This document shows positions 11,109 to 22,823 of a stretch of DNA of 64,000 bases, piece after piece (positions within the stretch are counted from its first letter, which is position 1; each line of letters opens with the position of its first letter). Below the pieces are notes generated by a model that saw only the letters and a program-made list of their open reading frames with translations, was not told the origin of the DNA and made no database searches. The stretch comes from Sceloporus undulatus (taxonomy: Eukaryota > Chordata > Lepidosauria > Squamata > Phrynosomatidae), in the NCBI RefSeq assembly GCF_019175285.1, contig NC_056527.1:119972893-120036892 (forward strand). Direction: 5' to 3'. The translations under genes and the position numbers were made by a program.

Positions 11109-11383
11109 GCTCTGTCTGGGGAAGGAGGGCGCGGGCAAGGCAGCCTCCGGTGGCTCGGAGCAAGGAGCAGGAGCCGCCTCTGCCCAAAGGAGGGAGAGGA
11201 GGACATTTGGGGAAGGCGGGCGCTGGGGCCGTTGCCTGGGAGGAAGAGCCCACTCAGGCGGCCCACACCGCAGGGCCGGCGGCGCTCTTGCGCGGAGGAC
11301 CACTGCGCAGGCGCGGGGCTTCCCTTCCGGGTCGGGCCAGCCAGAGCCGCGCATGCGCGATAGCAGCGGCTGCAGAGGCGTCC
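11109..11383. promoter_or_regulatory. Shared bidirectional promoter, IL1RN / TMED4
   Basis: Only 275 bp separate the longer IL1RN start (minus) from the TMED4 start (plus), all of it GC-rich. An NRF1-like palindrome, CGCGCATGCGCGA, lies at about 11347-11359. A second NRF1-like TGCGCAGGCGC lies near 11304. An ETS-type CTTCCGG lies near 11326. These are typical of housekeeping CpG-island promoters and fit TMED4 better than an inflammation-induced cytokine gene. Confidence 0.7.
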
Positions 11384-12701
11384 ATGGCGGCCGAGGGAGC
11401 GGTGTCGGCGCTGGCGGCGGCGGCGCTGCTGCTGCTGCCGGGGCGCGGGGGGCGGGGGCTCTACTTCCACATCGGCGAGACCGAGAAGCGCTGCTTCATC
11501 GAGGAGATCCCTGACGAGACCATGGTCATCGGTGCGCATGCGCGGGAGGGAGTGGGACGGGGAGGGGCGCGCTCCCGGCGGGGGCGGGGCCAGGGGCGGG
11601 GCTCTTTCTCTCTCTGACGTTGGCTTTCCCTTCCCCTTCTTCCAGGCAACTACCGAACGCAGCTGTGGGACAAGCATTCGGAGGCCTTCCTGCCTTCGAC
11701 GCCGGGGCTGGGGATGCTGGTGGAGATCAAGGACCCGGATGGGAAGGTGGGCCGAGGGCGGGGCCTGGAAGAGCGGGGCGGGGCCAGTGAGGGCGGGGCG
11801 GGGCCAGTGAGGGCGGGGGCGGGGCCCCGCCCCCTTCGCCCTCCTCCTCATCCCTCTCTTGCTCTGGGCAGGTGGTCCTCTCCAGGCAATATGGCTCCGA
11901 GGGGCGCTTCACCTTCACCTCGCACACGCCGGGCGAGCACCAGATCTGCCTGCACTCCAATTCCACCCGCATGGCCCTCTTCGCCGGAGGGAAGCTGGTG
12001 AGGAAGGGCAGGGCAGGAAGGGAGAAGGGGAAGGGGCCTTGTGGGGGGAGGCTGCCAGGCCGGCCCTCAGCACTGCTGACCCACGGAGGGCCTTCTTTCC
12101 GGACAGAGGGTCCACCTGGACATCCAGGTCGGGGAGCATGCCAACAACTACCCGGAGATTGCAGCCAAGGACAAGCTGACAGAGCTGCAGCTGAGGGCCA
12201 GGCAGCTCCTGGACCAAGTGGAGCAGATCCAGAAGGAGCAGAACTACCAGAGGGTGAGGGGCCCCTGGGGCAGGGCAGGGGAGGGCTCCTGCAGGGCAAA
12301 GGCGCCCCCTCCGTCCGCTGGCAGAGATGGCCCTGGCAGGGGGCACTTGCCAGACACGCAGCTCACACACAGAGACACCTAGGGGCCCATGCGGTGGGAC
12401 TGGGGTTGGTGAGGCTCACAGGACCCAACCTGCACCTGCTGTGGCTGCAGCAAAAGCGGTCATCAGAAGGGGCTGCTAGGGGGCTGACCGTCCTGCGGGG
12501 AAAGACTGGCAGCTGCCCTCTGACCCCCCCCTGTGGCCATCTGCTTTGCAGTACCGGGAGGAGAGATTCCGCATGACCAGCGAGAGCACCAACCAGCGGG
12601 TGCTGTGGTGGTCCATCGCCCAGACGGTCATCCTCATCCTGACGGGCATTTGGCAGATGAGGCACCTCAAGAGCTTCTTTGAGGCCAAGAAGTTGGTTTA
12701 G
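11384..12701 (+). CDS. TMED4: TMED4, p24-family cargo receptor of the early secretory pathway
   Basis: p24 proteins cycle between ER and Golgi in COPI/COPII vesicles and help select cargo. Five coding exons: 11384-11531, 11646-11746, 11872-11997, 12107-12253 and 12552-12701, giving 223 aa (human about 227). The order is an alanine/leucine signal peptide (to about residue 22), the GOLD domain starting [18 protein letters not shown], a coiled-coil stretch, one membrane segment ([18 protein letters not shown]) and a short cytosolic tail. The tail carries a paired-aromatic FF signal and ends FFEAKKLV, with lysines for COPI retrieval. TMED9 is very similar in sequence; the neighbour DDX56 decides for TMED4. 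All frames are intact. Confidence 0.96.
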
Positions 12702-13652
12702 GTTCTCCCCATGGTGCAACGGCTCCCTTCTTCGCTGGCACTGCACACGTTTCCACCCTTCTGGATGTCCTGGAACGCTGGCCTGAGATGGAAACACGAG
12801 ATTGAACGTCCTTGGCTGAAAGAGCCCCCTTTCCAAAGCCCCCAACCCACCCACTGAAGCTTTCCTACTGCTGACCCTGTCTTGCTGGACCAGGGCACAG
12901 AAGGCTGGTCTTGAGGGAAAGCGGGGAGCCTCTGTTGCCATCTGCCCCTGGAACATTGGAAAGAGTAGGTAGTCATTGAGGCTCCCTTTCTCCCTTTGCC
13001 TGCAGCCTGAAGGCTTTGTGTGACTGGCTTCGTTGCCTTTCAAGAAATGCTTGGTGTAGGAGATGTAGAGGCAGGAAGGAAAGGGGGGAGTACAGTTATA
13101 TTTGATGCACCCCCCCAAATACGTGCCCATCTCAGTGGCCACAGTCAATATGTAGTCTCTGCACCCCACTTCTTTCTTCAGACCCTTTTTGCAGCATCCC
13201 CCCATCGATGAGCACTTGCCTCCCTCTGGAGGGGAACGCAATGCACTGGCAAGCGCCTGGCGGAACCAGCTGCTGGTTAACGGACAGGGCCTCGGCTGAG
13301 GGCCACAGGCAGCCAGTGGGGGAGTGTTTCTGGGCGACATGGAAGGGGTCCTCCAGGCGTTCTGGGGCGGTCACTGCAGCCCAACACACCTAGAAGGCAA
13401 CCACCTTTGCAGGCCCTGAGCTCAGAGGAAGCATTTCAGAGTGGAGTATTTGTGATCCTGGGGCAGTCCTTGCAGCCCTTGGAGCCTGAAGGCCATGAAG
13501 AAAGCCTCCAGTTCGAATTGGGGCAGAGCTTTGGCCGCTTGCGTTGGTTTCCCTCTCCTGCCCCCCCCCCCCTGCCTCTGGTTCAAGCCAGTTCCCCTCC
13601 TGTTTGTTGGGGGACTTCGTCACTCTTCCTTGTTGAAGTAGTTTTGGAGTGA
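12702..13652 (+). other. TMED4: TMED4 3' untranslated region
   Basis: About 950 nt run from the stop codon to an AATAAA, with no conserved coding content. The 3' end falls shortly after 13658. No transposable element was recognised inside. Confidence 0.6.
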
Positions 13653-13658
13653 AATAAA
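13653..13658 (+). terminator. TMED4: TMED4 polyadenylation signal
   Basis: AATAAA about 950 nt after the TMED4 stop codon and about 520 nt before the DDX56 start codon. Confidence 0.75.
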
Positions 13659-14099
13659 AGTGTTGCTGCCAGAGGCTTCTGTTGTCTTTTGGAGCCGATT
13701 GGTCTTTCGGGGCAGGGCCTTTAGCCCTCTCTGCGTGGGAAGCCCAAGGCAAGGAAGGCCCGGGAGGGCAGCATGGCAGGCCAGGGACCCAGCATCCTGC
13801 GGGCAGAGCTGGTGCCCCTGGGACCCGGGAGGAAGGCTTCGCAGCAGAGCCTCTGCGTTATCAGGAGCCGGAGAGCTCCCCGACCAACGAAGCTGCAGCG
13901 CAGAGGCAGCCAGGGCCCCGAGCGGCTCTGAGGGAGGGGGCCCTGTGGCCAAAGGGACGGAGGCTCCGTTCCCCCGAGGCCGAGGGGGGAAGGCCGGGGC
14001 CCTCTGCCCTGCCTCCCGCCACAGATCGACCGCTGGCTCTTCGTTCGGGCGGCTCTTTCCGGCGCCGTTCCTCCCTGAGCCTCCAGGGGGCAGCCGAGA

Positions 14100-14176
14100 G
14101 AGTGAGGCCGCTCTAGGCGGGCGTCTCGCTGCGCTTCCGGCGCGTTGCCCCACTTCCGGCGGAGGCAAGGCGCAGC
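14100..14176 (+). promoter_or_regulatory. DDX56: DDX56 proximal promoter with paired ETS sites
   Basis: Two CTTCCGG motifs (about 14134-14140 and 14153-14159) lie within 45 bp upstream of the DDX56 start codon in GC-rich DNA without a TATA box. ETS/GABP-type pairs of this kind are common in ribosome-biogenesis gene promoters. Confidence 0.5.
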
Positions 14177-17100
14177 ATGGCGGCGGAGGATGCGAGCTTC
14201 GCGGAGCTGGGCCTGGACCCGCGGCTCCTCCAGGTCGAGCGGGAAGGGAGGGCTGCCTCCGGGGGAGGGAGGGAGGGAGTGAAGGCGGCTGGTTCCCGGC
14301 TGCCCTGACCCTCTGCTTCTCCGCCCTTCTTCTCTTAGTCGGTGGCGGCGCTGGGCTGGCGGCGCCCGACGCTGATCCAGGCGGAGGCGGTCCCTCTGGC
14401 GCTGGAGGGGAAGGACGTCCTGGCGCGGGCGCGGACGGGCTCCGGGAAGACGGGCGCCTTCGCCCTGCCGCTGCTCCACCGCATCCTCCGCGCCAAGGAG
14501 GTGAGCCTGGGCCCCGCCACCGGAGGGAGGGAGGGAGGGCCCCGGGGCCCTGGCTCTCCGCACCCACCGGCCCTCCCTCTCTCTCCTCCCTCTCAGGCAG
14601 CGGCGTCCTCGGCCTCCCAGGCGGTGCGCGGCCTGGTGCTGGTTCCAACGCGGGAGCTGGGCCAACAGGCGACACAGATGCTCCGGGGGCTCTCTGCCTG
14701 CTGCGCGCGGGACCTGCGGGTGGCCGACCTCTCTGGACCCCAGGACCTGGCTGCCCAGCGGTGAGCCACGCGGAGGGACTGGGACCCAGGACCTTCGCCT
14801 TCTCTGCCGCTCCTTGGGGTCCAAAGTGGGGGTCACTTGCGGAGGAGGGCTGGCAGCCCGTCCCTCCAAGCGCTGAAAGCCCTCTGCAGTGCTGGGCCTC
14901 CCTGGGAGCACTTCCTCTGCCCTGGGAGGCCAAGGGGGAATCCTCGCCTGGCGCCCGTCCGCCCGCCTTCTTCTGCACGGAAGAGCTGCCAAGGAGTGGT
15001 CAAGCGGCGCCTTGTGGCTGCGGCTGCCTCCAGCTTCAGGAGGACCTGTGTGTTTGCTGCAGCCAGACAGACTTTGGCTTTTCTTGTCATCCCTTTGTTT
15101 GCCTTTCAGGCCCATCTTGATGGAGAAGCCAGACGTTGTGGTGGGGACCCCTTCGCGGGTCCTGGCTCATCTGCAAGGACCCAGCCTGAGCCTGCAAGAG
15201 TCCCTGGAAGTCCTGGTCATGGATGAGGCTGATCTGCTCTTCTCCTTCGGCTTTGAAGAAGACCTGAAGAGCCTGCTCTGGTGAGCTGAGAGCTACTAAG
15301 CCAGAAATTCTTGAGGAGAGGAGAGGCTTTAGTCGAATATTCTCTGGCTTTGTGGGAGTCCTTTTTTTGCCTTGGCTGAAAACAGTATCACGCAGTGACA
15401 GAGTCACAAGGGGCTGTATGGGCCTTTGAATCCAGTCCCTGCTGATGGCCATCTAAAGCACCTGTGGCAGGTGGCTGCCCAGCCTGTTTTGGAAGAGGTC
15501 CAGAGGAGAGGAGCGCTTGAGGGATACTCTGCTGCGGCTGGGGAAACAGCTTGGCTGGCCGTGAGCAGTCAGGGGAGAGGCAGGGGAATTGCTGTCTGTC
15601 CCAGGGATTGGCTGAGGCAAGCGAGAATTAGAGTGCTTGGAAGGGGAAAGTTGTGTTGGAATAGCACTGGAAGAGGTGGGCTGTGACATGAGGACATCTT
15701 TCCCCAGTTTGAGGGCCTCTGACATTGCATTGCAGGGGCAGAGGAGCAGGCTTGCGGTTTGCCCTGCTTACATTGTGAATCCTGTTTGTGAACTTGTAAT
15801 GTAGTAGCAAAGCCATCGCTCTTCCTCACCTGCAGCTTAATGACAAGGTCCAGAACTCGGGAGGCCTGGTTGGGGTTCTGTTACAGGCATTGATTGCTTG
15901 CTGCTGACAGAGCAAGGAAGGTTTCTGACTTGACCTTACGGCCTCTTCGGTTCTTTCTTCTTTTCCAGCCATTTACCGAAGATCTATCAGACTTTCGTTA
16001 TGTCAGCTACCTTCAACGAGGATGTACAGGCACTTAAGGAGCTGGTGCTGCACAACCCTGTAAGGGCAAACGGGGAAAAGAAAGGGGTTTGGCTTGGCAT
16101 GGGCAGTCCCTTGCCCCACAGCTGCTGTGGTTGGCCTGGCCTCTCTTTTCCAAAGCAAGTTTCCTCTGTGGACCCACCATCCTTGGGCTTACATGGCGGG
16201 GAGGAGCCTTGTGTTAGGAGTGTGGTGGGTGCCTGCACATATGCCCCATCTGAAAGGCACAGCATTCGCTCCACAGGTGATCCTCAAACTCCAAGAATCG
16301 CAGCTGCCAGACAGCTCCCAGCTGAGCCAATTCCAGATCCAGTGTGAGACAGAAGAGGACAAGTTTTTGCTTCTCTACGTACTGCTGAAGCTTTCATTGG
16401 TGCGGGGCAAACTCATCCTCTTTGTCGGCACCATTGAGCGGTGCTACCGCCTCAAGCTCTTCTTGGAGCAGTTCAGCATCCCAGCCTGTGTCCTTAACTC
16501 AGAGCTGCCTGTCAAGTCCCGGTGAGAGCCTGGGCAAAATTTGGACCAGAGGGTGGGGGGGGGCAGAGTGCTGCTGCTCTTGAGAGTCCAGGGAGCGGTA
16601 ATCCCAAGGCTCCCGCAGCTTCTCTGGCCCCTTGGAAGTGGCAGCTGGGCTGGAGGTTTGTGCTTGTGTCCCTTCCTGACCAGATTACAGTGTGTTTGGG
16701 ATTCTCTTCCCTTTGGTGGCAAACGTCCTGCCAAAACCTTCGTGCCCAGAAGGGGATGAAGGTTTGATGGGGAGCAGAGTGTGAGGCCTGATGAGCTTTG
16801 GGGGGAACCGCTGGGCCAGATCTATTCAGGGGCCTTTCTGTCCTCTTTCAGGTGCCATATCATCAGCCAGTTCAACAAGGGTTTCTATGACTACATCATT
16901 GCGACAGATGAGCAGGACCTGGTGGATGCAGAAGGGCTAAAAGAAGGGAGAAGGAGGAAGAAGAGCCGCAGCAAGAGCGCAAGAGGAGAGAAGTAAGCTG
17001 GCCTTGGGGCACTTTATGTCCAAAGCTCAGGGACAGATGGTGTTTATTTTATTTTGTTTGTTAGGTTCTTTTTTTTTTCAGTTTGCTTGTCTGAGGAAAT

Positions 17101-20100
17101 ATTAGGACACAAGGTAGAATGGTCCCAAGAGCAAACTATGAAGTGTAGGAGCCTAAAGTTAGGAGTGCAAAACATTTTATCCAGTATACTGGACAGGTGA
17201 AATAGAAATTAGGAGTGTTATTCTGTTAGGAGGGGTCCGGGTGCTCAGGCCCTTTCCAAGAGAGGACCCATGTCTTCCTCTTCCCACAGGTGGGCCTTTG
17301 AGAGGGCCCTTCTTAGCTGCTGGTCAGACACAGGCCTGGGCAAGTTCCAGGGGACTTCATGGCTGTGGGAGGTGCTAGAGCCTTGGGTTTCGGGTGCTTC
17401 CTTTGTGAGGGTGAGGGAACCCTGCTGACCTCCAGCCCCCTTGCTCTTGTCCTCAGCCGCCTGGCCTCCTCCTTCTTTTCCGTAGAAGCAGAGATCAGGA
17501 GTATGGAATTTCACGTGGCATTGACTTCCAGAACGTTTCTGCGGTCCTCAACTTTGACGTCCCTCCCTCCGTTGAGTCCTACATCCACCGCGCAGGGAGG
17601 TCAGTCGCAGTTGGAGCCCGGCTTGGGAGGAGGCCTCTTGCCCCTGCTGAAGCTCTAGGGAGATGGGGGCCAAATTTGACTCAGGTTTCTCCAGGAGTGG
17701 AGAAATGTCTGCAAATTCTGTGGCAAAAAATACAGATTATTTTGAGCTTCATTTTCAGTCAGTTCAGAATCAAGTATATACGGTAATTAAAAATGTACAA
17801 GTGGTGAGCCTAAAGTAGAATTAAATTATTAGCAGTATTAAAACAATTCCAAACTTAAAGATATAAAATATATAAAAAGCAATAAAACACTGTCTAGTCC
17901 ATTAAATGTAAATTTTCTTCTTTAAGAGTTTGTTGGAATTGAAAAGTTTTTGCCTGCTGATGGAAAAACAACAACGAGGGGAGCGTTCTGGTCTCCCATA
18001 TAATTTTTGTCTGCACAGCACTGTGAGAGCAAATGAGAGTTTGCAAATGGAAAATAGCCCTGGGAGAGTGTTTTCCATCACTGGGCCTCTGGTTTTGTTC
18101 TAGACAATCCAGCCTATGCAGATCTGGGTGGGGCCTTTTGGAAGTGCCCAGGGAGCCCCACCTGAAATAGTCGGGGTGAGGATGTGGCCCTCTTAGCAGG
18201 CCTCTGTTCTCCCCTGTGATGGAAAAGCAGATGAGCTGGGTAGCCAGAGTGGCCCCTGGCCCTGTTGCCTGCTTCCTCTTCTCTTTCTTAACCTGTTAGA
18301 GGGAGGGAGCAGGGAATCTTAGATGTTTCTGAGGCACATGCCTGGATGGAAAGTATTGCGGATGGAGGCAGCGGGGCTTGTGCGCACATCCTCCTATAGG
18401 GATCTCGCCCCTCATGCGCACACAGCCCTGCTGCCTTGGAGGCTTTCCTAGCTGACTGCAGGGGCAGGCGGGCTGGGCTTCTAGGGGCCAGCTCCTCAGA
18501 TGATTTGCCTGACTCTCCTTCCTTGCAGGACGGCCCGTGCGGACAATCCAGGCACCGTCCTGACTTTCGTTTCACCTTCTGAGCGCCCGCTGCTGGGCAC
18601 GATTGAGTCGGCGCTCACAGGAGGTCTGTGGTCCTGGCTGGGAGCAGGGAAGTCTCGCCTCATAGGCTGGCGATGGGGGCCTGTCAGGGCACTGGCTGAC
18701 AGTGAGGCAGGCAGTGCTGGACATCAGGGATGGCCTTAAAGTGCCTTTTCACTGTAGCCCTCACTATGGTTCCTCTGTTTTCTCCAGATAGCACTGAAAC
18801 CCCATTGCAGCCTTACCAGTTCCGAATGGATGAGGTTGAGGGTCTTCGCTACCGTTGTCAGGTGAGTAGGTTTGCTTGAAGGGGGACCGGGGCACTTGGG
18901 CCTAGCAGTGTCATGGATCAGAGCACCTTAAGCGGCTTTCTGGGGATGATTCAATGTTCATGCTCTTTCTCGTGGGAGAGAGCAAGTATCTATCTGGGAG
19001 CGCTAGAAGATCTCTGGAGCTTTTTTCCAGCTGCACAATTCCATGCATGCTGGAGACAGCTGAGAACTGGGGGAGCTGAGTCTCTTCCTGGGGCAGGAAC
19101 GGGGCATTATGAATATATAAAAGGGCTGCGGTGTCCTGAGGAAGGACGGGTGGTTTTGCTGCCATACATACCTATGTTAGGACTGGCTTCTGCTCTTGGG
19201 GAGGGGGTGGTTCTGGCCTCCCCCCCTCCAGCTGTTTGCTGCATCTGCTGCCAGTTTTGACCCTCTCAGGGCCTCCCTTTCTTGCCAGGATGCCATGCGC
19301 TCGGTCACCAAGCAGGCTATCAAGGAGGCTCGTCTCCGGGAGATCAAGGAGGAGTTGCTCAACTCTGAAAAGCTGAAGGTATCCTCCTGGGTGTGGGGAG
19401 GGGGAAAGAGGGAAGGTTCCCCTGCCTAGTGACCATTTCTGGTGGCACTAAGTCCTGGCTCAGCCTGGGGCTGGACTGGGCCAGTACTGAGAGGGTTGGG
19501 TTGAGAGGAACTGTGCTTGCTTAACAGCCTCTTCCTCTCCCAGACCTACTTTGAGGACAACCCCCGGGATTGGGACCTGCTCCGCCATGACAAGCCCCTG
19601 CACCCAGCTGTTGTGAAGGCCCACTTGCGCAATGTGCCAGAGTACCTGAGTAAGGGGAATGGGGCTGAAGGATGGGTTTCCACTTGTTGGCAGGGGGGCA
19701 GCAGCCCCTCCCTTCACACAAACATGTTTCCAAATCCCTCATCAGGCCTTTTGATCCGGGGAACCCTACCTGGTCCCTGGAGCTGCTGCTTCCTCTGCAT
19801 GGGTCTGAACGAGAGTGGGCCACCCCCAGGGAGCCACAATGGGTGGGTGGGCTTGTGGGCAGGGGCCTGTGGGAAGATGATGCAAAAACTGTTGGGAGGG
19901 GATATGGGGAAGCTCTCATGCCCTCTCTTTGCTTCTTCCTCCCCACAGTGCCCCCCACCCTCCGGGCAGTTGCTCGGCCCCTCTTGGGGAAGCAGAAGCG
20001 GCTCCCTCCTCGCGGCAACAAGGTTGGTCTTCCATCTTGTTGGGTTTAGCCTTCTGCTTCTCGCCCCCCACGGGCCCCATTTGATGGTTCTTTTGGAGAA

Positions 20101-20485
20101 AAGCTGAGCGGGGGGGGGGGGGGGGTTGGCACCCTTGCAGCCAAGACCCTAAAGCTAATCATCAGTGGATGGCACACACACTGTGTATCCCGCTGGATAT
20201 AGAAAGGTTTATGGAGTGAGACATTGAGTACCACTTGGTCCCCATAGAAAGTAGAGAATGTGACTGGCACGGCCACATTGGGGTAACCGTCACACCCAGT
20301 ACTTTAAATAGCCACTTTGATCTCAGCTGCCACTTGGGACCATGTAATATTAACCGGCACCCTCCTCTTCCTCCCTTTTCTTGCAGGGCCAGAAGAATCC
20401 CCTGTGCAGTTTTAGTTCTGCCAAGCAGAGGCGGCAAACATCAGCCACCAAATCCACGGCTGTCCCTGGTCCCTCTGACCCTTAA
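14177..20485 (+). CDS. DDX56: DDX56, nucleolar DEAD-box RNA helicase
   Basis: DDX56 is an ATP-dependent RNA helicase of the nucleolus involved in assembly of the large ribosomal subunit. Fourteen coding exons fit in phase: 14177-14233, 14339-14500, 14597-14760, 15110-15280, 15969-16059, 16277-16521, 16852-16992, 17486-17599, 18529-18623, 18788-18861, 19289-19378, 19544-19649, 19949-20022 and 20387-20485. They give 560 aa (human 547). Visible motifs: Q-motif region ([19 protein letters not shown]), Walker [18 protein letters not shown] within [13 protein letters not shown] within FVMSATF, and [16 protein letters not shown] lysine/arginine-rich insert follows [11 protein letters not shown]. The first donor (CAG|GTCGAG) is weak but phase-correct. 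A decayed copy of exon 13 lies downstream of the gene. Frames are intact. Confidence 0.96.
15398..15530 (+). mobile_element. CR1-related LINE fragment in DDX56 intron 4
   Basis: The sequence GAATCCAGTCCCTGCTGATG, followed by CATCTAAAGCACCTGTGGCA and GTGGCTGCCCAGCCTGTTTT, resembles the conserved 3' portion of CR1-type LINEs (AAGTCCAACCCCCTGC, then GGCTGTCCAGCCTCTG). It is old and short. Confidence 0.5.
17700..17960. other. AT-rich block in DDX56 intron 8, probably SINE/LINE remnant
   Basis: This AT-rich block (TATAAAATATATAAAAAGC, AATAAAACACTGTCTAGTCC) stands out from GC-rich surroundings. It looks like the antisense tail of a lizard SINE or LINE but is too decayed to name. Confidence 0.35.
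19874..20146 (+). repeat. Copy A of intragenic duplication (includes DDX56 exon 13)
   Basis: This stretch, starting GATGATGCAAAAACTGTTGG and ending near TTGGCACCCTTGCAG, contains the working exon 13 of DDX56 (19949-20022) with its splice sites. A diverged second copy lies about 1.08 kb downstream at 20953-21247. Confidence 0.8.
20108..20125 (+). repeat. Poly-G run in DDX56 intron 13
   Basis: A long run of G interrupts the alignment between the two copies of the duplicated segment. Such runs are prone to length error in assembly. Confidence 0.7.
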
Positions 20486-20952
20486 CACCTCCCCTGCATT
20501 GAGGGTGGCCCTTGGAGGGGACAGAACCCTTGGGCAGACCAGGCAAGGTGAGGAGACCTGTGGGACAAGGACCAGATAGTGGCGCGCTTCTCACCTGTCC
20601 ACTCAGCAGACAATCTGGACTGAACCCCTTCTGTCTCAGAGAGAGTTGGAAACAAGGAGGCCTTGGGCCACCGGGGACATTTTTGCATTAACAAGGCTCC
20701 TTTTTGTCTTGTGGCATTTTGACTTGTCCTTGCATCAGTCGCCTTTTCGGGGGGTGGGTGGGTGGGTGGGTTGCTGTCTGCTGGTGTTTACCCTCCGCCC
20801 CTTCAGTGCCTGAGGTACTCCTCAGTTGTGGGCAGTTTGTGGAGGATTGTATGGGGAAGGGACGTCCCTTTTGGACATGGCAGCTACAGTTGTCACCTTG
20901 GTCCATCTGGCAGGCAACATCCTCGCCTGCGGGTTCTGCCCATCCTGGCAAA

Positions 20953-21247
20953 ATGATGATGCAAAAGCTGTTGGGTGGATGGGAATCTCTCATGCCCTCT
21001 CTTTGCTTCAGTCACAGCCAGCAGCTTGCTCTCTCTTCCTCCCACACAGTTCCCCAATCCTTTGGACAGTTGCTTGGGCGCTCCTGGGGAAGCACAAGTG
21101 GCTCCCTCCCCGCAGCAACAGAGTTGGTCTTCCATCTTGTTGGGTTCAGCCTTCTGCTCCCCCTCCCCCATGGGCCCCATTTGGTGGGTCTTTCAGCCGA
21201 AAGCTGAGCCAGGGCAGGGTAAGTGGCATTGGCACCCTTGCAGCTCT
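20953..21247 (+). pseudogene. Decayed duplicate of DDX56 exon 13 and flanks
   Basis: Copy B repeats GATGATGCAAAAGCTGTTGG, CTCATGCCCTCTCTTTGCTT, an acceptor-like CCCACACAG, an exon-like 74 bp, and then GTTGGTCTTCCATCTTGTTG exactly as after exon 13. The exon-like part reads WALLGKHKWLPPRSNR against [16 protein letters not shown] in the real exon, so several charged residues are changed. It sits beyond the DDX56 stop codon. Both splice-site dinucleotides remain, so inclusion in rare transcripts cannot be excluded, but it is not needed for the protein. Confidence 0.75.
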
Positions 21248-22619
21248 TGCCCCACTGGCTGGGTCTGCAGAGTCCCCCGGTGCCTGTTTTCTGCAGGTCA
21301 GGCCCAGACAGGGTGGTTCCTACGATGGATGGGGCTGCCCTTCCTGATGTTCCCCAGGACAAGGCTCAGTGGTGGCAGCAGGACAGGAGGGGGTTATTCC
21401 TTCACCTGCTCGTCCACCCATTGTGTGCCCCACTCTTACTTTTAGGCACACCCCCTCCTGCCCCCATAATTTCTTGCCCTGGCTTGGCCTTTGTGCCAGC
21501 GAGGTCCCCCCCATCCTGCCCTTTGTGCCCTGCTCCCACAAAGCAACTGGGAGGGCATCCTGGGTCAAGAGCAGCTCCGATCACAGCAGGGGCCTTTGGC
21601 CTCCATTGCTGTTGCTCTGGGCAGCGGCAACAAAGCTCTCCTCCATGGATGGTTTGCGTGGGTGGGCTGAGGCTTCCAAGCACACGCTTGGGGCTGGCTG
21701 GCTCCTGGCAATGGTGGCTGGACTATGACCTGAGCTTTATCGGGTGTCAAGGCCGGGCTGGGGTTGTAAACCTTGAGGAAGGCAGATAAGGGGCTGAGGC
21801 TGGGTGGAGGCTGCCAGCCAAAGTGACACTGAAACTAGAGGATCATGGGGCCTTCCTGGGAGTGTCCCCTCAATGCCTGGGTCCAGAAATGCCCAGTTCT
21901 GCTCCTTCCCTGTTCCTGGTTCTGTCTACGTGCCACACGGGCATCTCCCAGCTTCATGGGATAGATTACAAGATGTGAATCCTACCATTGCCTCTGTCCT
22001 TTTGGGGTTTTTCCTTGGGCATTGTGATATCTGCCAATCCAGGAGGAAGCCCTCCCATCCATGGTGCCAAATAGGCTGCGGCTGTAAACGGGAAGTGGGC
22101 CAATGTTGCCTCTTACTCAGTGGACATTGGCAGCCAGACTTGCTCAGAATTCACTTCGTCACTAAAGCCCTTATCTTGTGGAGATGGGGTGGTGCTGATG
22201 GTGGGAGTATCGCCTGAGGGGGACGTTTGGGCCCAGCTGCACAAAGACTCCCAGGGGGCTCCCCGTCTTGCCACCGATGCTGAAACTCACAGAACTCATT
22301 TGGGGATGACTTTCTGGCTGCTGAGGTGGATGGACCCCCAGCAGAGGAGAACAGAGCTACTGCCTGGATTCACACACACACACACCAGAATAGGGTGGCA
22401 TCTCCCACCCTCTCAGATTAGTTTTAAGATGGTCCTGGAGGTATTTCTATCCTTTCGGTGAAGGTGGAATTGCGTCTGAGCAGAGGAATGGCTGCTGTGT
22501 TACGCAAAGAGGAAAAAACAATGCCAATGCAGCTTAGCAGGCCAACATCAAAATGTTACAATGGGTTATAAAGGAGTTTATTCGTAAGCAAACAAATGAA
22601 ATGTGGAATAAATGGAAAT
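21248..22619. other. DDX56-NPC1L1 intergenic, no gene recognised
   Basis: Moderately GC-rich DNA with a short CA repeat near 22370-22384. Open frames on both strands lack conserved sequence. A DDX56 polyadenylation signal of canonical form was not found between 20486 and 21250. Confidence 0.4.
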
Positions 22620-22806
22620 ACAGTGGGTCCTCCTTATCTGCCGGGGTTTGGTTCCAGCCCCCCCCCCCCCCCGACGCCATGGATGACAGATGGCATGACA
22701 AAATGATGCCCCTCATATAAAATGGAGATGCAAGGTTTGCTATTGTTTATACTTTTTAAAAAATACTTTCAAGCTGTGGATGCTTGAATCCATGGATAAA
22801 AAAGGA
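22620..22806 (+). mobile_element. Tigger-like MITE fragment
   Basis: It starts ACAGTGGGTCCTCCTTATCT and continues GGGGTTTGGTTCCAGCCCC. The far end reads GTGGATGCTTGAATCCATGG. This matches the CAGTnGGnCCTCnnTATC...GGGTTTGGTTCC pattern of mariner/Tigger-derived elements. The opposite end is incomplete. A poly-C run at about 22657-22672 lies inside. Confidence 0.6.
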
Positions 22807-22823
22807 AAAAAGAAAAGCCACAT

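Noticed and set aside
11384-12701. TMED9 as the identity of the p24 gene
   Set aside because: The proteins are close, but the adjacent DDX56 and NPC1L1 match the TMED4 locus.
13620-15120. Very long frames on both strands near DDX56 exons 1-3
   Set aside because: Composition effect in the CpG island. The real DDX56 exons explain the conserved part.
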